The notes beneath the pieces are model-generated. The model saw only the letters and a program-made list of their open reading frames with translations, did no database searches and was not told the DNA's origin. From JAVBQJ01 sp045532655 (GTDB lineage: Bacteria > Verrucomicrobiota > Lentisphaeria > Victivallales > Victivallaceae): a stretch of 25,977 bases of DNA. Below, in pieces: positions 1 through 7,158 of the stretch. A program made the translations under genes and the position numbers. The DNA is taken from positions 1 to 25,977 of the forward strand of contig JAZSGI010000210.1 of the NCBI GenBank assembly GCA_045532655.1. Direction: 5' to 3'. The number at the start of each line of letters is the position of its first letter. Position 1 is the stretch's first letter.

Positions 1-2
1 TC

Positions 3-3000
3 CTAAGACCGCTTGGCCTCCGACTTACAGACATCATTTACAACCAGTACCCTTATAACCCCCCGCCGGGCAGCTGTGATCCGCAGGCGCACCATTTCCA
101 GCATATTCAGCAGCGGATGAGGGATCCTGCCGAAACGGTCGGTCATTTCATCACAAAATGCAGAGATCTCCTCCTCTGACACCATACATGCCATACGCCT
201 GTACGCCCCCACACGCAATCTGGCACTGGGGATATATTCCGGCGGTATACCGCATGGGAGCAGGCCTTCCGGAACCTCATGCGCCATACCGGTAAAATCT
301 ATTTCAATATCAACATCCGGCAGAAATTCCGCTTTGTGTCCCTGCAATCTTGCCACTTCCTGCCGGAGCAGCTGGCAATAAAGCTCAAATCCCACTGCTT
401 TGAGATGTCCTGACTGTTCATGGCCCAGCAGATTACCGGCACCACGTATTTCAAGATCACGCAATGCCAGTTTGAAACCCGCCCCCAGATGAGTATAACG
501 GCGTATGGCGGCAATACGTTTGTGACCGTCATCAGTCATCAATTCGCCTCTCGGCACCAGCAGCCAGGCATAAGCCTGTCTTTTCCAGCGTCCCACACGG
601 CCCCGCAACTGATAAAGCTCCGCCAGTCCGAAGCGGTCGGCACGTTCAATTATTATGGTATTGGCATTAGGCACATCAAGTCCCGATTCGATTATGGTGG
701 TACAGACAAGCACATCTATATTGCCGTCAAGGAAATGCCCCATAACATCCTCAAGTTCTTCCTCATCCATCTGCCCGTGAGCTGTGCCGAAACGCACATC
801 AGGAAACTTTGCTTCAAGTTTCGCCCGTACCGACTGAATGGTCTGTACCCTGTTGTGCAGATAAAACACCTGACCGCCCCGGGCCAGTTCCTGCTTTATG
901 GCATTTTCAATAATTGCTTCACTGCCCTCGCAGACAACAGTTTCCACCGGCAGCCGCTGTGACGGCGCACTGAATATGGTACTCATATCCCTCGCCCCGG
1001 CAAGAGCCATATACAAAGTTCTCGGTATGGGAGTGGCAGAGAGTGTCAGAACATTTATTTCGCTGCGGAACCGCCGCAGACGTTCCTTGTGCTTGACCCC
1101 GAAACGCTGTTCTTCATCAATTATCACAAGTCCGGGATTGGGCAGTTTGATATCTTCCGAAAAGAGCCTGTGTGTCCCGATAAGTATATCCACACCCCCT
1201 GTTGCCGCTCTGGCAAGTATTCCCCGCTGTTCTGCCGGACTCTGAAAACGGGTAAGCATCTCCACCACCATTCCCGTTGCCGCAAAACGTTCCCGGAAAC
1301 TGAAAAAATGCTGTTGTGCCAGAACTGTCGTGGGTGCCGCCAGCAGTACCTGATATCCGGCAGAGGCCGCACGGAACGCAGCCCGCATTGCCACTTCAGT
1401 CTTGCCGTAACCGACATCACCGCAAAGAAGCCTGTCCATGGGCAGTTCGCCAGTCATATCATCGTATATTTCCCGGATACTGCGCAGCTGATCCATAGTT
1501 TCCTGATACTCAAAATGTCCGGCAAAACTCTCCTCTTCCAGCCGGTTCACCTGCATGGGAAGGGCCTTCACACTCTGCCTGACCGCCTGCAGCCGCAGCA
1601 GATCGGCAGCATATTCCCTGACACTTGATCTTGCATGCTCCTTGTCCCTGCCCCATTTGACTGTTCCCGGCCGTGACAGCGTGACCTTGCCTGCAGTACC
1701 GATATAGCGGTGAATAAGGTTGGCATGACGCAGCTGGAACATGATTTTTGCCCCTTCCGCAAATTCCATTACCATCATCTCCCGTTTGACACCGTTTGCC
1801 TCTACAAGCCGCACCCCACGGAATATCCCGATGCCATAATTGATATGAACAGCATAATCACCTTCGTCAAGATCGGCAAGAAATGCCGCCTCCCCGCGTT
1901 TGACCGCCTCCACATCATTATTCTGCACCTGTTCCTGCTTTTCTGTATTGCTGAAAACATGACGTTTTTTCAGTATTCCCAGAAATTCTCTTTCTGTAAG
2001 CAGTGCCGTTCTGCTTTCTTTCAACAGAATACCGGATGGCAGTGTCCCCGGCACGATCTCCACCTTATGGAAATCCACCTTCAGTTCACGGCACCAGTTG
2101 ACCATATGGCTGAAATCTCCATCCGGTTCAGGCGTAACCATGGCTATCTGCCATCCGTCTGCCTGCCAGCGGCGCAATTCCCCGGCAAGGGCACGCAATA
2201 TGACCGCATCCCCCGCCGCAGCAGACTCCGTCACGGCGGCAACTCCGGCAAATGCAGAACGTATTCCGGCATCTTCCGCCGGGACACCGGGAGTTCCCGG
2301 CGCATAAAAGGGCATATACGCCCCGGCGGAAACATAACTGTCACGTATCGCAGCAACCCTCCGCACCCCGTCTTCCCCGGAGTATTTTTCCAGATGTTTT
2401 GTAACCTCATCCGGAGCGACTTCCCACAAACACCCCCCCGGTATCATCTTCAGATAATCAAATCCGTCGGCATCATCGACGTCAGCTTCAGGCATGCTCC
2501 GGGGTATGACTCTGGCTTGATCGACAGAGCGCAAAGTCCGTTGCGTGGCGGGGTCGAATTCCCTGATACTTTCCAGTTGATTTCCCCAGAATTCCAGCCG
2601 CACCGGAAGTTTGGCTGATGGCGAAAAAATATCGATTATACCGCCGCGGCGGGAAAATTCACCGGGAGTATGTACTTCGTACTCATCATCATAATCAAAT
2701 TCCACAAGCCGTGAAATTATTTCTTCAAAAGGATAATTTCCACCGGGAGAAAATATTATTTCACCGGCAAAAAGCGCCGACGGCGGCATGGCATGTGCCA
2801 GCATCGCCTCGCTTCCAGCAATAAGCCAGCGGAACTTTCCCTGTACAAAGCCGTCAAGCACCCGCAGCCGTTCCGCTTCTGTTTCCGGACAAATCCCCCG
2901 TCTGGTGGTTCTGACCTCCGGCAGGAGTTCGACAGTAACGTCATAACCTGTAAATTTCTGTATTTCGGCAAGTTCACCGGCAAGACGTTCCGCATCGGAA

Positions 3001-3146
3001 AGCCTCTGACAGAGAATAACGCCCCGACTGTCAGCCCCGGAATTCAGGAGTGAACGCAAAACAAGATAGGGCAAAACACCGCTGTCTTCAAAAATTATAG
3101 CACCGCCGGATGGCTTTTTTAAAAAATTTACAAGTTTTTTTAACAT
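3..3146 (-). CDS. mfd: Transcription-repair coupling factor Mfd, C-terminus apparently short
   Basis: Mfd is an ATP-driven translocase that removes RNA polymerase stalled at DNA lesions and recruits UvrA. The protein has 1047 residues. The UvrB-like N-terminal module is visible around 160-205 (GGIIDIFSP). The RNA-polymerase-interacting domain follows at about 425-520 (DYAVHINYGIGIF). The helicase core has Walker A GDVGYGKT at 576-583, DEEQ at 677-680, TLSATPIPRT near 701-710 and the motif VI region QLRGRVGR at 846-853. The TRG translocation motif (LRDLEIRGAGNLLG) lies near 895-908. The C-terminal D7 domain starts (IPPEYIPS at 967-974, then DRFGRIP) but ends at 1047, roughly 70-80 residues sooner than E. 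coli Mfd (1148 residues). The stop codon is at 3-5, near the window edge. The ATG has no clear Shine-Dalgarno. Identity is certain. Whether the short end is natural, a nonsense or frameshift mutation, or an assembly effect is open. Confidence 0.96.
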   Translation of the reverse strand: MLKKLVNFLKKPSGGAIIFEDSGVLPYLVLRSLLNSGADSRGVILCQRLSDAERLAGELAEIQKFTGYDVTVELLPEVRTTRRGICPETEAERLRVLDGFVQGKFRWLIAGSEAMLAHAMPPSALFAGEIIFSPGGNYPFEEIISRLVEFDYDDEYEVHTPGEFSRRGGIIDIFSPSAKLPVRLEFWGNQLESIREFDPATQRTLRSVDQARVIPRSMPEADVDDADGFDYLKMIPGGCLWEVAPDEVTKHLEKYSGEDGVRRVAAIRDSYVSAGAYMPFYAPGTPGVPAEDAGIRSAFAGVAAVTESAAAGDAVILRALAGELRRWQADGWQIAMVTPEPDGDFSHMVNWCRELKVDFHKVEIVPGTLPSGILLKESRTALLTEREFLGILKKRHVFSNTEKQEQVQNNDVEAVKRGEAAFLADLDEGDYAVHINYGIGIFRGVRLVEANGVKREMMVMEFAEGAKIMFQLRHANLIHRYIGTAGKVTLSRPGTVKWGRDKEHARSSVREYAADLLRLQAVRQSVKALPMQVNRLEEESFAGHFEYQETMDQLRSIREIYDDMTGELPMDRLLCGDVGYGKTEVAMRAAFRAASAGYQVLLAAPTTVLAQQHFFSFRERFAATGMVVEMLTRFQSPAEQRGILARAATGGVDILIGTHRLFSEDIKLPNPGLVIIDEEQRFGVKHKERLRRFRSEINVLTLSATPIPRTLYMALAGARDMSTIFSAPSQRLPVETVVCEGSEAIIENAIKQELARGGQVFYLHNRVQTIQSVRAKLEAKFPDVRFGTAHGQMDEEELEDVMGHFLDGNIDVLVCTTIIESGLDVPNANTIIIERADRFGLAELYQLRGRVGRWKRQAYAWLLVPRGELMTDDGHKRIAAIRRYTHLGAGFKLALRDLEIRGAGNLLGHEQSGHLKAVGFELYCQLLRQEVARLQGHKAEFLPDVDIEIDFTGMAHEVPEGLLPCGIPPEYIPSARLRVGAYRRMACMVSEEEISAFCDEMTDRFGRIPHPLLNMLEMVRLRITAARRGVIRVLVVNDVCKSEAKRS

Positions 3147-3153
3147 ATAACAG

Positions 3154-3182
3154 TTGACAAATCAAACATTCGGGTGTATAAT
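3154..3182 (+). promoter_or_regulatory. Perfect sigma70-type promoter for the sigma factor/rpsU operon
   Basis: TTGACA (3154-3159) and TATAAT (3177-3182) both match consensus exactly and are separated by 17 bp. Transcription should start near 3189-3190, giving a leader of about 266 nt before the sigma-factor ATG at 3456. The -35 box begins only 7 bp from the divergent mfd start codon. The -10 region also reads as TATTAT on the minus strand, but no minus-strand -35 is convincing. Confidence 0.85.
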
Positions 3183-3189
3183 ATTGTTT

Positions 3190-3455
3190 CGGAGAGTTTG
3201 GGGTACTGTCTCTATTCCGTGCAGTATTCCTTACTATAAACCCGATTTTTCAAAAAAACAATGTGGAAAATGTTTTTTTCTGAAAAATTTTCCGCAATCA
3301 TCAGTAATGCAGTTGATGCAGAGCGCAGTGCTGTTTGACTGACCGTTTGTTCAACAGAGAGATTTTCCGGCAGGAAAGTCGTTGACAGACGGTGCATAAA
3401 CCAGTGCGGAAGCCTGCAGCAGGTGTATCATTCAATACAAAAACAGGGAGCGAAC
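3190..3455 (+). promoter_or_regulatory. Long untranslated leader of the sigma-factor gene with alternative hairpins
   Basis: This is the longest gene-free stretch in the window. No convincing small ORF or known riboswitch was recognised. Two hairpins can form that share bases and exclude each other. One pairs AAAAAAACA (3252-3260) with TGTTTTTTT (3271-3279). The other pairs GGAAAAT (3265-3271) with ATTTTCC (3287-3293) and is extendable to about 10 pairs by flanking bases. Both are A/T rich and weak. The ribosome binding site GGGAG lies at the end of the leader, just before 3456. A regulatory role is inferred from length and folding alone. Confidence 0.4.
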
Positions 3456-4769
3456 ATGGCAGAAAAAAAAGCACGGTCCGGGAAGAGTTCGGAAGAAGTG
3501 AAAAATGTCGTTGCTGATACAGCAAAAGATCTCTCATCTGCCATGCCGGCACCGGCCGCAGGGGAATCCCCTGCTGACTCTAAAAAAGTCTATACGGAAG
3601 AACAGCTTCAGAGCATTGCAAAAAGAATGGGTTACTATGATCTTGAGCAAATGCAGGAAGAATTGAGAAATTCAGATATAGATGTCAATGATGCCATAGA
3701 GGACTTCCTGAGTGATGATTTGGATTACGCTGACCTGCCGCCCAGAAAGGTTGTTGTCAAAGAAGAACCGAGCCGCCCCGTGGAACGTGATTATGTTCCT
3801 GCGGCTAAAACTCATGCGCCCAAGGTACGTCTGCGCCGTCCCGGTTCTGTTTCTGCAGCAGACAAGCCCCGGACAAAGGCGGAAAAGGAATCAGCACGCC
3901 GCACAGCTCTGGAGAGCCGTGTTGCCGGCGGCAGTAAAAACGATACCATGAAATTGTATATGGAGGAGATCGGTCTGATTTCCCTTGTAAATAAATCAGA
4001 AGAGGCCGACCTTGCCAAAAAGATCCACGGTGATGATGCTCTCGCCCACGAAGCAGCAAGAGATGTGCTTATCAAGGCAAACCTGCGTCTGGTGGTGAAG
4101 ATCGCCCATGACTTCAAAGGTCTGGGGCTGCCTCTGCTCGACCTTATTTCCGAAGGCAATATCGGACTTATGCGTGCAGTTGAAAAGTTTGATCCTGCCA
4201 AGGGTGCCAAATTTTCCAGTTATGCCGCCTGGTGGATCAAACAGTCCATGCGCCGTGCCCTTGCCAACCAGAGCCGTACTATACGTATTCCGGTGCAGTC
4301 CGCAGGCAAGATCACCAAAATAAAATCTGTAAAAATGAAGCTGGCGGAAGATCTGGGCAGAGAACCGACCGATGCCGAAATCGCCAAACATCTTGATTTC
4401 AGCATCCGTACGGTTGCCGGTCTGCGCCTGGCTGATTTGCGGACTTTTTCGCTCCACGACCCCATCCAGCAGGGCGAAGAAGGGGAATTTCAGGATATTA
4501 TTCCAGACCGTGCCGCCACTACTCCGGATCAGATATTGAGCGATGTTGAATCAGTTGACAGACTTGTCGCACTGCTGGATGATCTGGAAGAACGGGAAAA
4601 ACTGATTCTGAAAATGCGTTTCGGCATGGACGGTTACAGGGAACGTACTCTGGAAGAGGTCAGTCAGGCTATCGGCAGGACCCGTGAACGTGTCCGCCAG
4701 ATACAGAATCAGGCATTGAGCAAACTTAAATCCATGCTCGCTGATGAAGCGGGGTATTCCAATGATTGA
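3456..4769 (+). CDS. RNA polymerase sigma-70 family factor (RpoD/SigA- or RpoS-like)
   Basis: The product is a sigma subunit that directs RNA polymerase to -35/-10 promoters. The start is the ATG at 3456, with GGGAG six bases upstream. An in-frame GTG at 3423 lacks such a site. The 437-residue protein has a variable, acidic and Pro/Ala-rich N-terminus (1-160), possibly a reduced region 1.1. Region 1.2 follows (DTMKLYMEEIG, about 163-173), then region 2 (ANLRLVVKIA at 208-217; FSSYAAWWIKQSMRRA at 253-268; RTIRIPV at 274-280). Region 3 spans about 280-345. Region 4 includes the helix-turn-helix TLEEVSQAIGRTRERVRQI at 398-416. In region 2.4 the position of E. coli sigma70 Thr440 is Arg, and the RHPSR-like tail of many primary factors is missing, so a group 2 (RpoS-like) role is possible. 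rpsU follows 35 bp downstream on the same transcript. Confidence 0.9.
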   Translation: MAEKKARSGKSSEEVKNVVADTAKDLSSAMPAPAAGESPADSKKVYTEEQLQSIAKRMGYYDLEQMQEELRNSDIDVNDAIEDFLSDDLDYADLPPRKVVVKEEPSRPVERDYVPAAKTHAPKVRLRRPGSVSAADKPRTKAEKESARRTALESRVAGGSKNDTMKLYMEEIGLISLVNKSEEADLAKKIHGDDALAHEAARDVLIKANLRLVVKIAHDFKGLGLPLLDLISEGNIGLMRAVEKFDPAKGAKFSSYAAWWIKQSMRRALANQSRTIRIPVQSAGKITKIKSVKMKLAEDLGREPTDAEIAKHLDFSIRTVAGLRLADLRTFSLHDPIQQGEEGEFQDIIPDRAATTPDQILSDVESVDRLVALLDDLEEREKLILKMRFGMDGYRERTLEEVSQAIGRTRERVRQIQNQALSKLKSMLADEAGYSND

Positions 4770-4804
4770 TAACAACATAAACAGGTGAAAGGGGGTGAAT
4801 TATT

Positions 4805-4978
4805 ATGTCTATGTACACTGAAGTCCGTGTCAAGAAGGGCGAAGTCATCGACCGCGCATTGCGCCGTTTGAAGAAAAAGCTGGACAAGGAAGGTACTCTC
4901 AAAGAACTGCGGAACCGCCGTCATTATGAAAAACCCAGTGAAATCAAGCACCGGGAAGACAAAATGCGTCACCGCTGA
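4805..4978 (+). CDS. rpsU: 30S ribosomal protein S21
   Basis: S21 is a small basic protein of the 30S platform near the anti-Shine-Dalgarno end of 16S rRNA, and it helps initiation. The 57-residue product carries the family core VRVKKGEVIDRALRRLKKKL, then GTLKELRNRRHYEKPSE and a basic tail ending in HR. A strong ribosome binding site, GGGGGTGA (4791-4798), sits 6 bases before the ATG at 4805. A second ATG at 4811 is a less well spaced alternative. The gene is too short for usual ORF cut-offs but is unambiguous. It follows the sigma-factor gene by 35 bp with no terminator between them, and an intrinsic terminator follows. This recalls the enterobacterial rpsU-dnaG-rpoD operon, but the order differs and dnaG is absent here. 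Confidence 0.96.
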   Translation: MSMYTEVRVKKGEVIDRALRRLKKKLDKEGTLKELRNRRHYEKPSEIKHREDKMRHR

Positions 4979-5001
4979 GAGGTTTGAAAACCTTTGACAC
5001 C

Positions 5002-5042
5002 AAAGACGTTTGATTGAGTATTCAATCAGGCGTCTTTTTTTT
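5002..5042 (+). terminator. Intrinsic terminator after rpsU
   Basis: AAAGACG (5002-5008) pairs with CGTCTTT (5031-5037), and the inner TGATTGA (5011-5017) pairs with TCAATCA (5022-5028) around a four-base loop. A run of eight T follows directly. It closes the sigma factor/rpsU transcript. Confidence 0.9.
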
Positions 5043-5085
5043 ATCCGGCAAAGAGTGCAGTCACATTTTTTGAGGATTGTGAAAC

Positions 5086-5127
5086 AAAAAAGGCTGCTGC
5101 CCACCATTTACACGGTGCGCAGCAGCC
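5086..5127 (-). terminator. Intrinsic terminator of the TRL-like lipoprotein gene
   Basis: The arms GGCTGCTGC (5092-5100) and GCAGCAGCC (5119-5127), plus inner CACC (5102-5105) and GGTG (5114-5117), form a strong hairpin. On the minus strand it is followed by TTTTTTG (complement of 5085-5091). It lies 19 bp past the stop codon of the minus-strand gene. Confidence 0.88.
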
Positions 5128-5145
5128 GGGGGATATCAGAGAAAA

Positions 5146-5538
5146 TTATTTCTTGATAGCAGTAGCGGTCATGATCGTGGTGACTTTGTTCACGCCGAAA
5201 ACGTTGTTGACTTCATAATCAACCTGAACGTCGGTGATTTCATTTGCGCCGGGAGCCTGGGCAAGAATTGCTGCCTTGAGAGTTGCATAGGAGGCATCTC
5301 CGAGAGTAACGCAGCCGAAGAAGCTTTCTGTGACAGCAGTGGCAACAACATTACGGGCGACGACTTCACAGCCCTGTCCGCAGACAGCAGGAACTATGCT
5401 GCCAGCTTTGTATTGGGCATAGAAACTCGGTGCCATGGAAGCGGCAGAGGGCATACCGTCAGTAACAGCAACACCGGCACATCCTGTGGCAAGCATTGCA
5501 ATCGCGGCGGCACCTGCAAACAACATAGACTTCTTCAT
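5146..5538 (-). CDS. TRL-like family lipoprotein
   Basis: This is a 130-residue envelope protein of unknown function. The N-terminus is a lipoprotein signal: MKK, a hydrophobic stretch, and a lipobox-like ATGC with Cys at residue 20 (Ala at -3 is slightly off the usual Leu). The mature part has the layout of the TRL-like family, whose founding members lie in tRNA-Leu-linked operons: a central Gly-Asp-Ala-Ser segment (about 80-83) and a C-terminal half ending in a Val-Asp and Asn-Asn-Val-Phe-Gly pattern. Four extra cysteines occur in the mature chain. AGGAG lies six bases upstream of the ATG. The gene is monocistronic, divergent from the hydrolase operon, and has its own terminator. Family assignment is from pattern memory, and the function is unknown. 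Confidence 0.75.
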   Translation of the reverse strand: MKKSMLFAGAAAIAMLATGCAGVAVTDGMPSAASMAPSFYAQYKAGSIVPAVCGQGCEVVARNVVATAVTESFFGCVTLGDASYATLKAAILAQAPGANEITDVQVDYEVNNVFGVNKVTTIMTATAIKK

Positions 5539-5620
5539 TTTTTTCTCCTTTATTTGCGGAGGTTATGTAGGTTGCGCAAAAAACCGTTTTCTGCGCTTCT
5601 GGTCAACTATATACCGGCTT

Positions 5621-5635
5621 TTTGCATAATGCAAA
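5621..5635. repeat. Perfect 15-bp palindrome between divergent genes
   Basis: TTTGCAT and ATGCAAA are separated by one A. The site sits in the 190-bp gap between the TRL-like lipoprotein gene (minus) and the hydrolase operon (plus). On the minus strand it overlaps a possible weak -35 (TTTGCA, 5630-5635) placed 16 bp from TATATA (5608-5613). It could be an operator. No regulator is assigned. Confidence 0.45.
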
Positions 5636-5654
5636 TTTTTTTTTGCAGAAATTT

Positions 5655-5683
5655 TTGCTTTTTTTTATGAATGATGCTATATT
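5655..5683 (+). promoter_or_regulatory. Candidate promoter of the hydrolase/lemA operon
   Basis: TTGCTT (5655-5660) and TATATT (5678-5683) are spaced by 17 bp, with predicted transcription start near 5690 and the hydrolase ATG at 5729. The -35 matches four of six and the -10 five of six consensus bases. Confidence 0.55.
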
Positions 5684-5728
5684 CCCCGAAACATGTAAAG
5701 TAAATCTAACTTAAAGGCAGGTACTGTT

Positions 5729-6472
5729 ATGAACTTTGAAAACGACAAAATTTCCCCATATTCAGGTTACACAATGCATGAATTTGACTTCGGCGGCTGT
5801 CCGTGTATCGTTGTGGAACCGGCAAACCCCATTCCTGGAAAAAGATGGGTATGGAAAGCAGAATTTTTCACAGCGTTCCCGAAATTTGAATTGGAAATGC
5901 TCCGCCGGGGCTGGTATTTATGCTTCATGAGCGTGGGCAACACATTCGGCTGCCCCGATGCCATGCAGAAATTCAATACTTTCTATGATTTTCTGACCAA
6001 AGTACACGGCTTCCATTCCCGCCCCGTCCTGCTGGGTTTGAGCCGGGGCGGATTGTATGTGTACAACTGGGCGAGTGCAAATCCGGAGAAAACAGGCTGT
6101 GTTTATGCGGATAATCCAGTTTGTGACTTCAAAAGCTGGCCCGGCGGCAAAGGTATCGGACCCGGCAGTCCGGATGACTGGACAAAACTCCTTGCCGATT
6201 ACCATTTTGCAGATGAGGCAGAAGCTCTTGCCTATCCACAGCCCATAGACAATGTTGGTATTCTGCTGCAGGCAGGGGTACCCCTTGTTCATGCCGCCCG
6301 GACAGAAGACGAGATCGTGCCGATCGCAGAAAACACCGATGTCATGGAGGCCAGAGTAAAGGCTCTCGGCGGCTCCCTGAAAGTTTTCCGTCATCCGGGG
6401 AATCACCATCCTCACGGGCTGGATGATCCGGCACCCATGGCAGACTGGATAGAAGCAAACACACTTAATTAA
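5729..6472 (+). CDS. Alpha/beta hydrolase, cytoplasmic
   Basis: The 247-residue protein has no signal peptide or membrane segment. The nucleophile elbow is GLSRGG with Ser105. Likely acid and base residues of the triad are Asp194 (in TEDEIVP) and a His in NHHPHG (226-229, probably His229). The order Ser-Asp-His and the spacing fit the alpha/beta hydrolase fold of the dienelactone hydrolase/prolyl oligopeptidase type. The substrate cannot be read from the sequence. A conserved-looking WPGG loop (137-140) follows the VYADNPVCD strand. The Shine-Dalgarno is weak (GGCAGG upstream of the ATG). The gene is first in an apparent operon with lemA, which starts 20 bp later. An acyl-esterase or peptidase acting on small or cell-wall-derived substrates is possible but unsupported. 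Confidence 0.85.
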   Translation: MNFENDKISPYSGYTMHEFDFGGCPCIVVEPANPIPGKRWVWKAEFFTAFPKFELEMLRRGWYLCFMSVGNTFGCPDAMQKFNTFYDFLTKVHGFHSRPVLLGLSRGGLYVYNWASANPEKTGCVYADNPVCDFKSWPGGKGIGPGSPDDWTKLLADYHFADEAEALAYPQPIDNVGILLQAGVPLVHAARTEDEIVPIAENTDVMEARVKALGGSLKVFRHPGNHHPHGLDDPAPMADWIEANTLN

Positions 6473-6492
6473 ATCATCAGGAGATGTGAAAG

Positions 6493-7158
6493 ATGGCTAA
6501 TGAATTGGATGAAATGACAGGTTTTGTGAACAATGCAGGACGTGATATAAATGTTATAGAAAAACAACTTCCGGTCAAGGTGGGATTCGGCTCGACACTT
6601 TTCGAGATCATCCTCTGGTGCCTCGGCATACTTCCGGGCTTGATATTCATGTTCATGAAGATCGGGGCGGCAAATTATTTCAGACAGCTGCAGCAGAAAA
6701 TACAGGCCGATGCCTCACAGATCGACAATTATCTGGAACAGCGGGTAATGATACTCCAGAATGTTGCCCCGTTGGTGGCAAAAGCCATTGATCTGGACAA
6801 GGATGTTATGAAAGCTGTTGCATCTCTCCGCAGCGGCGGCACAATGGCAGATGCCGAACGCAACGAAGTTTCCAACATAGTTGACCGTTCATTCAACAGG
6901 ATATTCCCGCAGGTGGAAGCCTATCCGGAATTGAAGGCACATGCGACGATCGCCGATGCAATGCGCCAGAATAATATGCTGCAGAAAGAGATCACAGCCG
7001 CCAGAACCCTTTACAACGATTCAGTGACCCTCTGGAACACCTCTCTGTACCAGTGGCCCACAAAAATGATCGTTGCGGCAAGAAACGGCTATACCACCCG
7101 CATACCTTTTACAGCTTCTGCTGAAACCAAAGCCAGAGCAAGAGAAGTATTCTTCTGA
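6493..7158 (+). CDS. LemA family membrane protein
   Basis: LemA proteins have one N-terminal membrane segment and a long helical bundle. Their biochemical role is unsettled. This 221-residue member has a hydrophobic stretch at about 35-56, then helices rich in Gln and charged residues. Its C-terminal signature is YPELKAHATIADAM, then EITAARTLYND, W-N-T-S-L-Y-Q-W-P and a Phe/Pro-containing end. AGGAG lies just upstream of the ATG at 6493. The extra 30 residues before the membrane segment are longer than in typical LemA. The stop codon overlaps the next ATG by one base (TGATG), which implies translational coupling to the 570-residue membrane protein. Confidence 0.85.
   Translation: MANELDEMTGFVNNAGRDINVIEKQLPVKVGFGSTLFEIILWCLGILPGLIFMFMKIGAANYFRQLQQKIQADASQIDNYLEQRVMILQNVAPLVAKAIDLDKDVMKAVASLRSGGTMADAERNEVSNIVDRSFNRIFPQVEAYPELKAHATIADAMRQNNMLQKEITAARTLYNDSVTLWNTSLYQWPTKMIVAARNGYTTRIPFTASAETKARAREVFF

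Noticed and set aside
1710..2618. Open frame of about 300 codons on the plus strand inside mfd
   Set aside because: It lies fully antisense to well-conserved Mfd sequence, has an unusual composition rich in His, Pro and Cys, and shows no ribosome site or family motif. Similar antisense frames (for example 7260-7985, 8031-8726 and 18155-18991) were rejected for the same reasons.
3382..3410. Second TTGACA in the sigma-factor leader as a downstream promoter
   Set aside because: The -35 is perfect, but the sequence 17 bp on (TGCGGA) has no resemblance to a -10 box.
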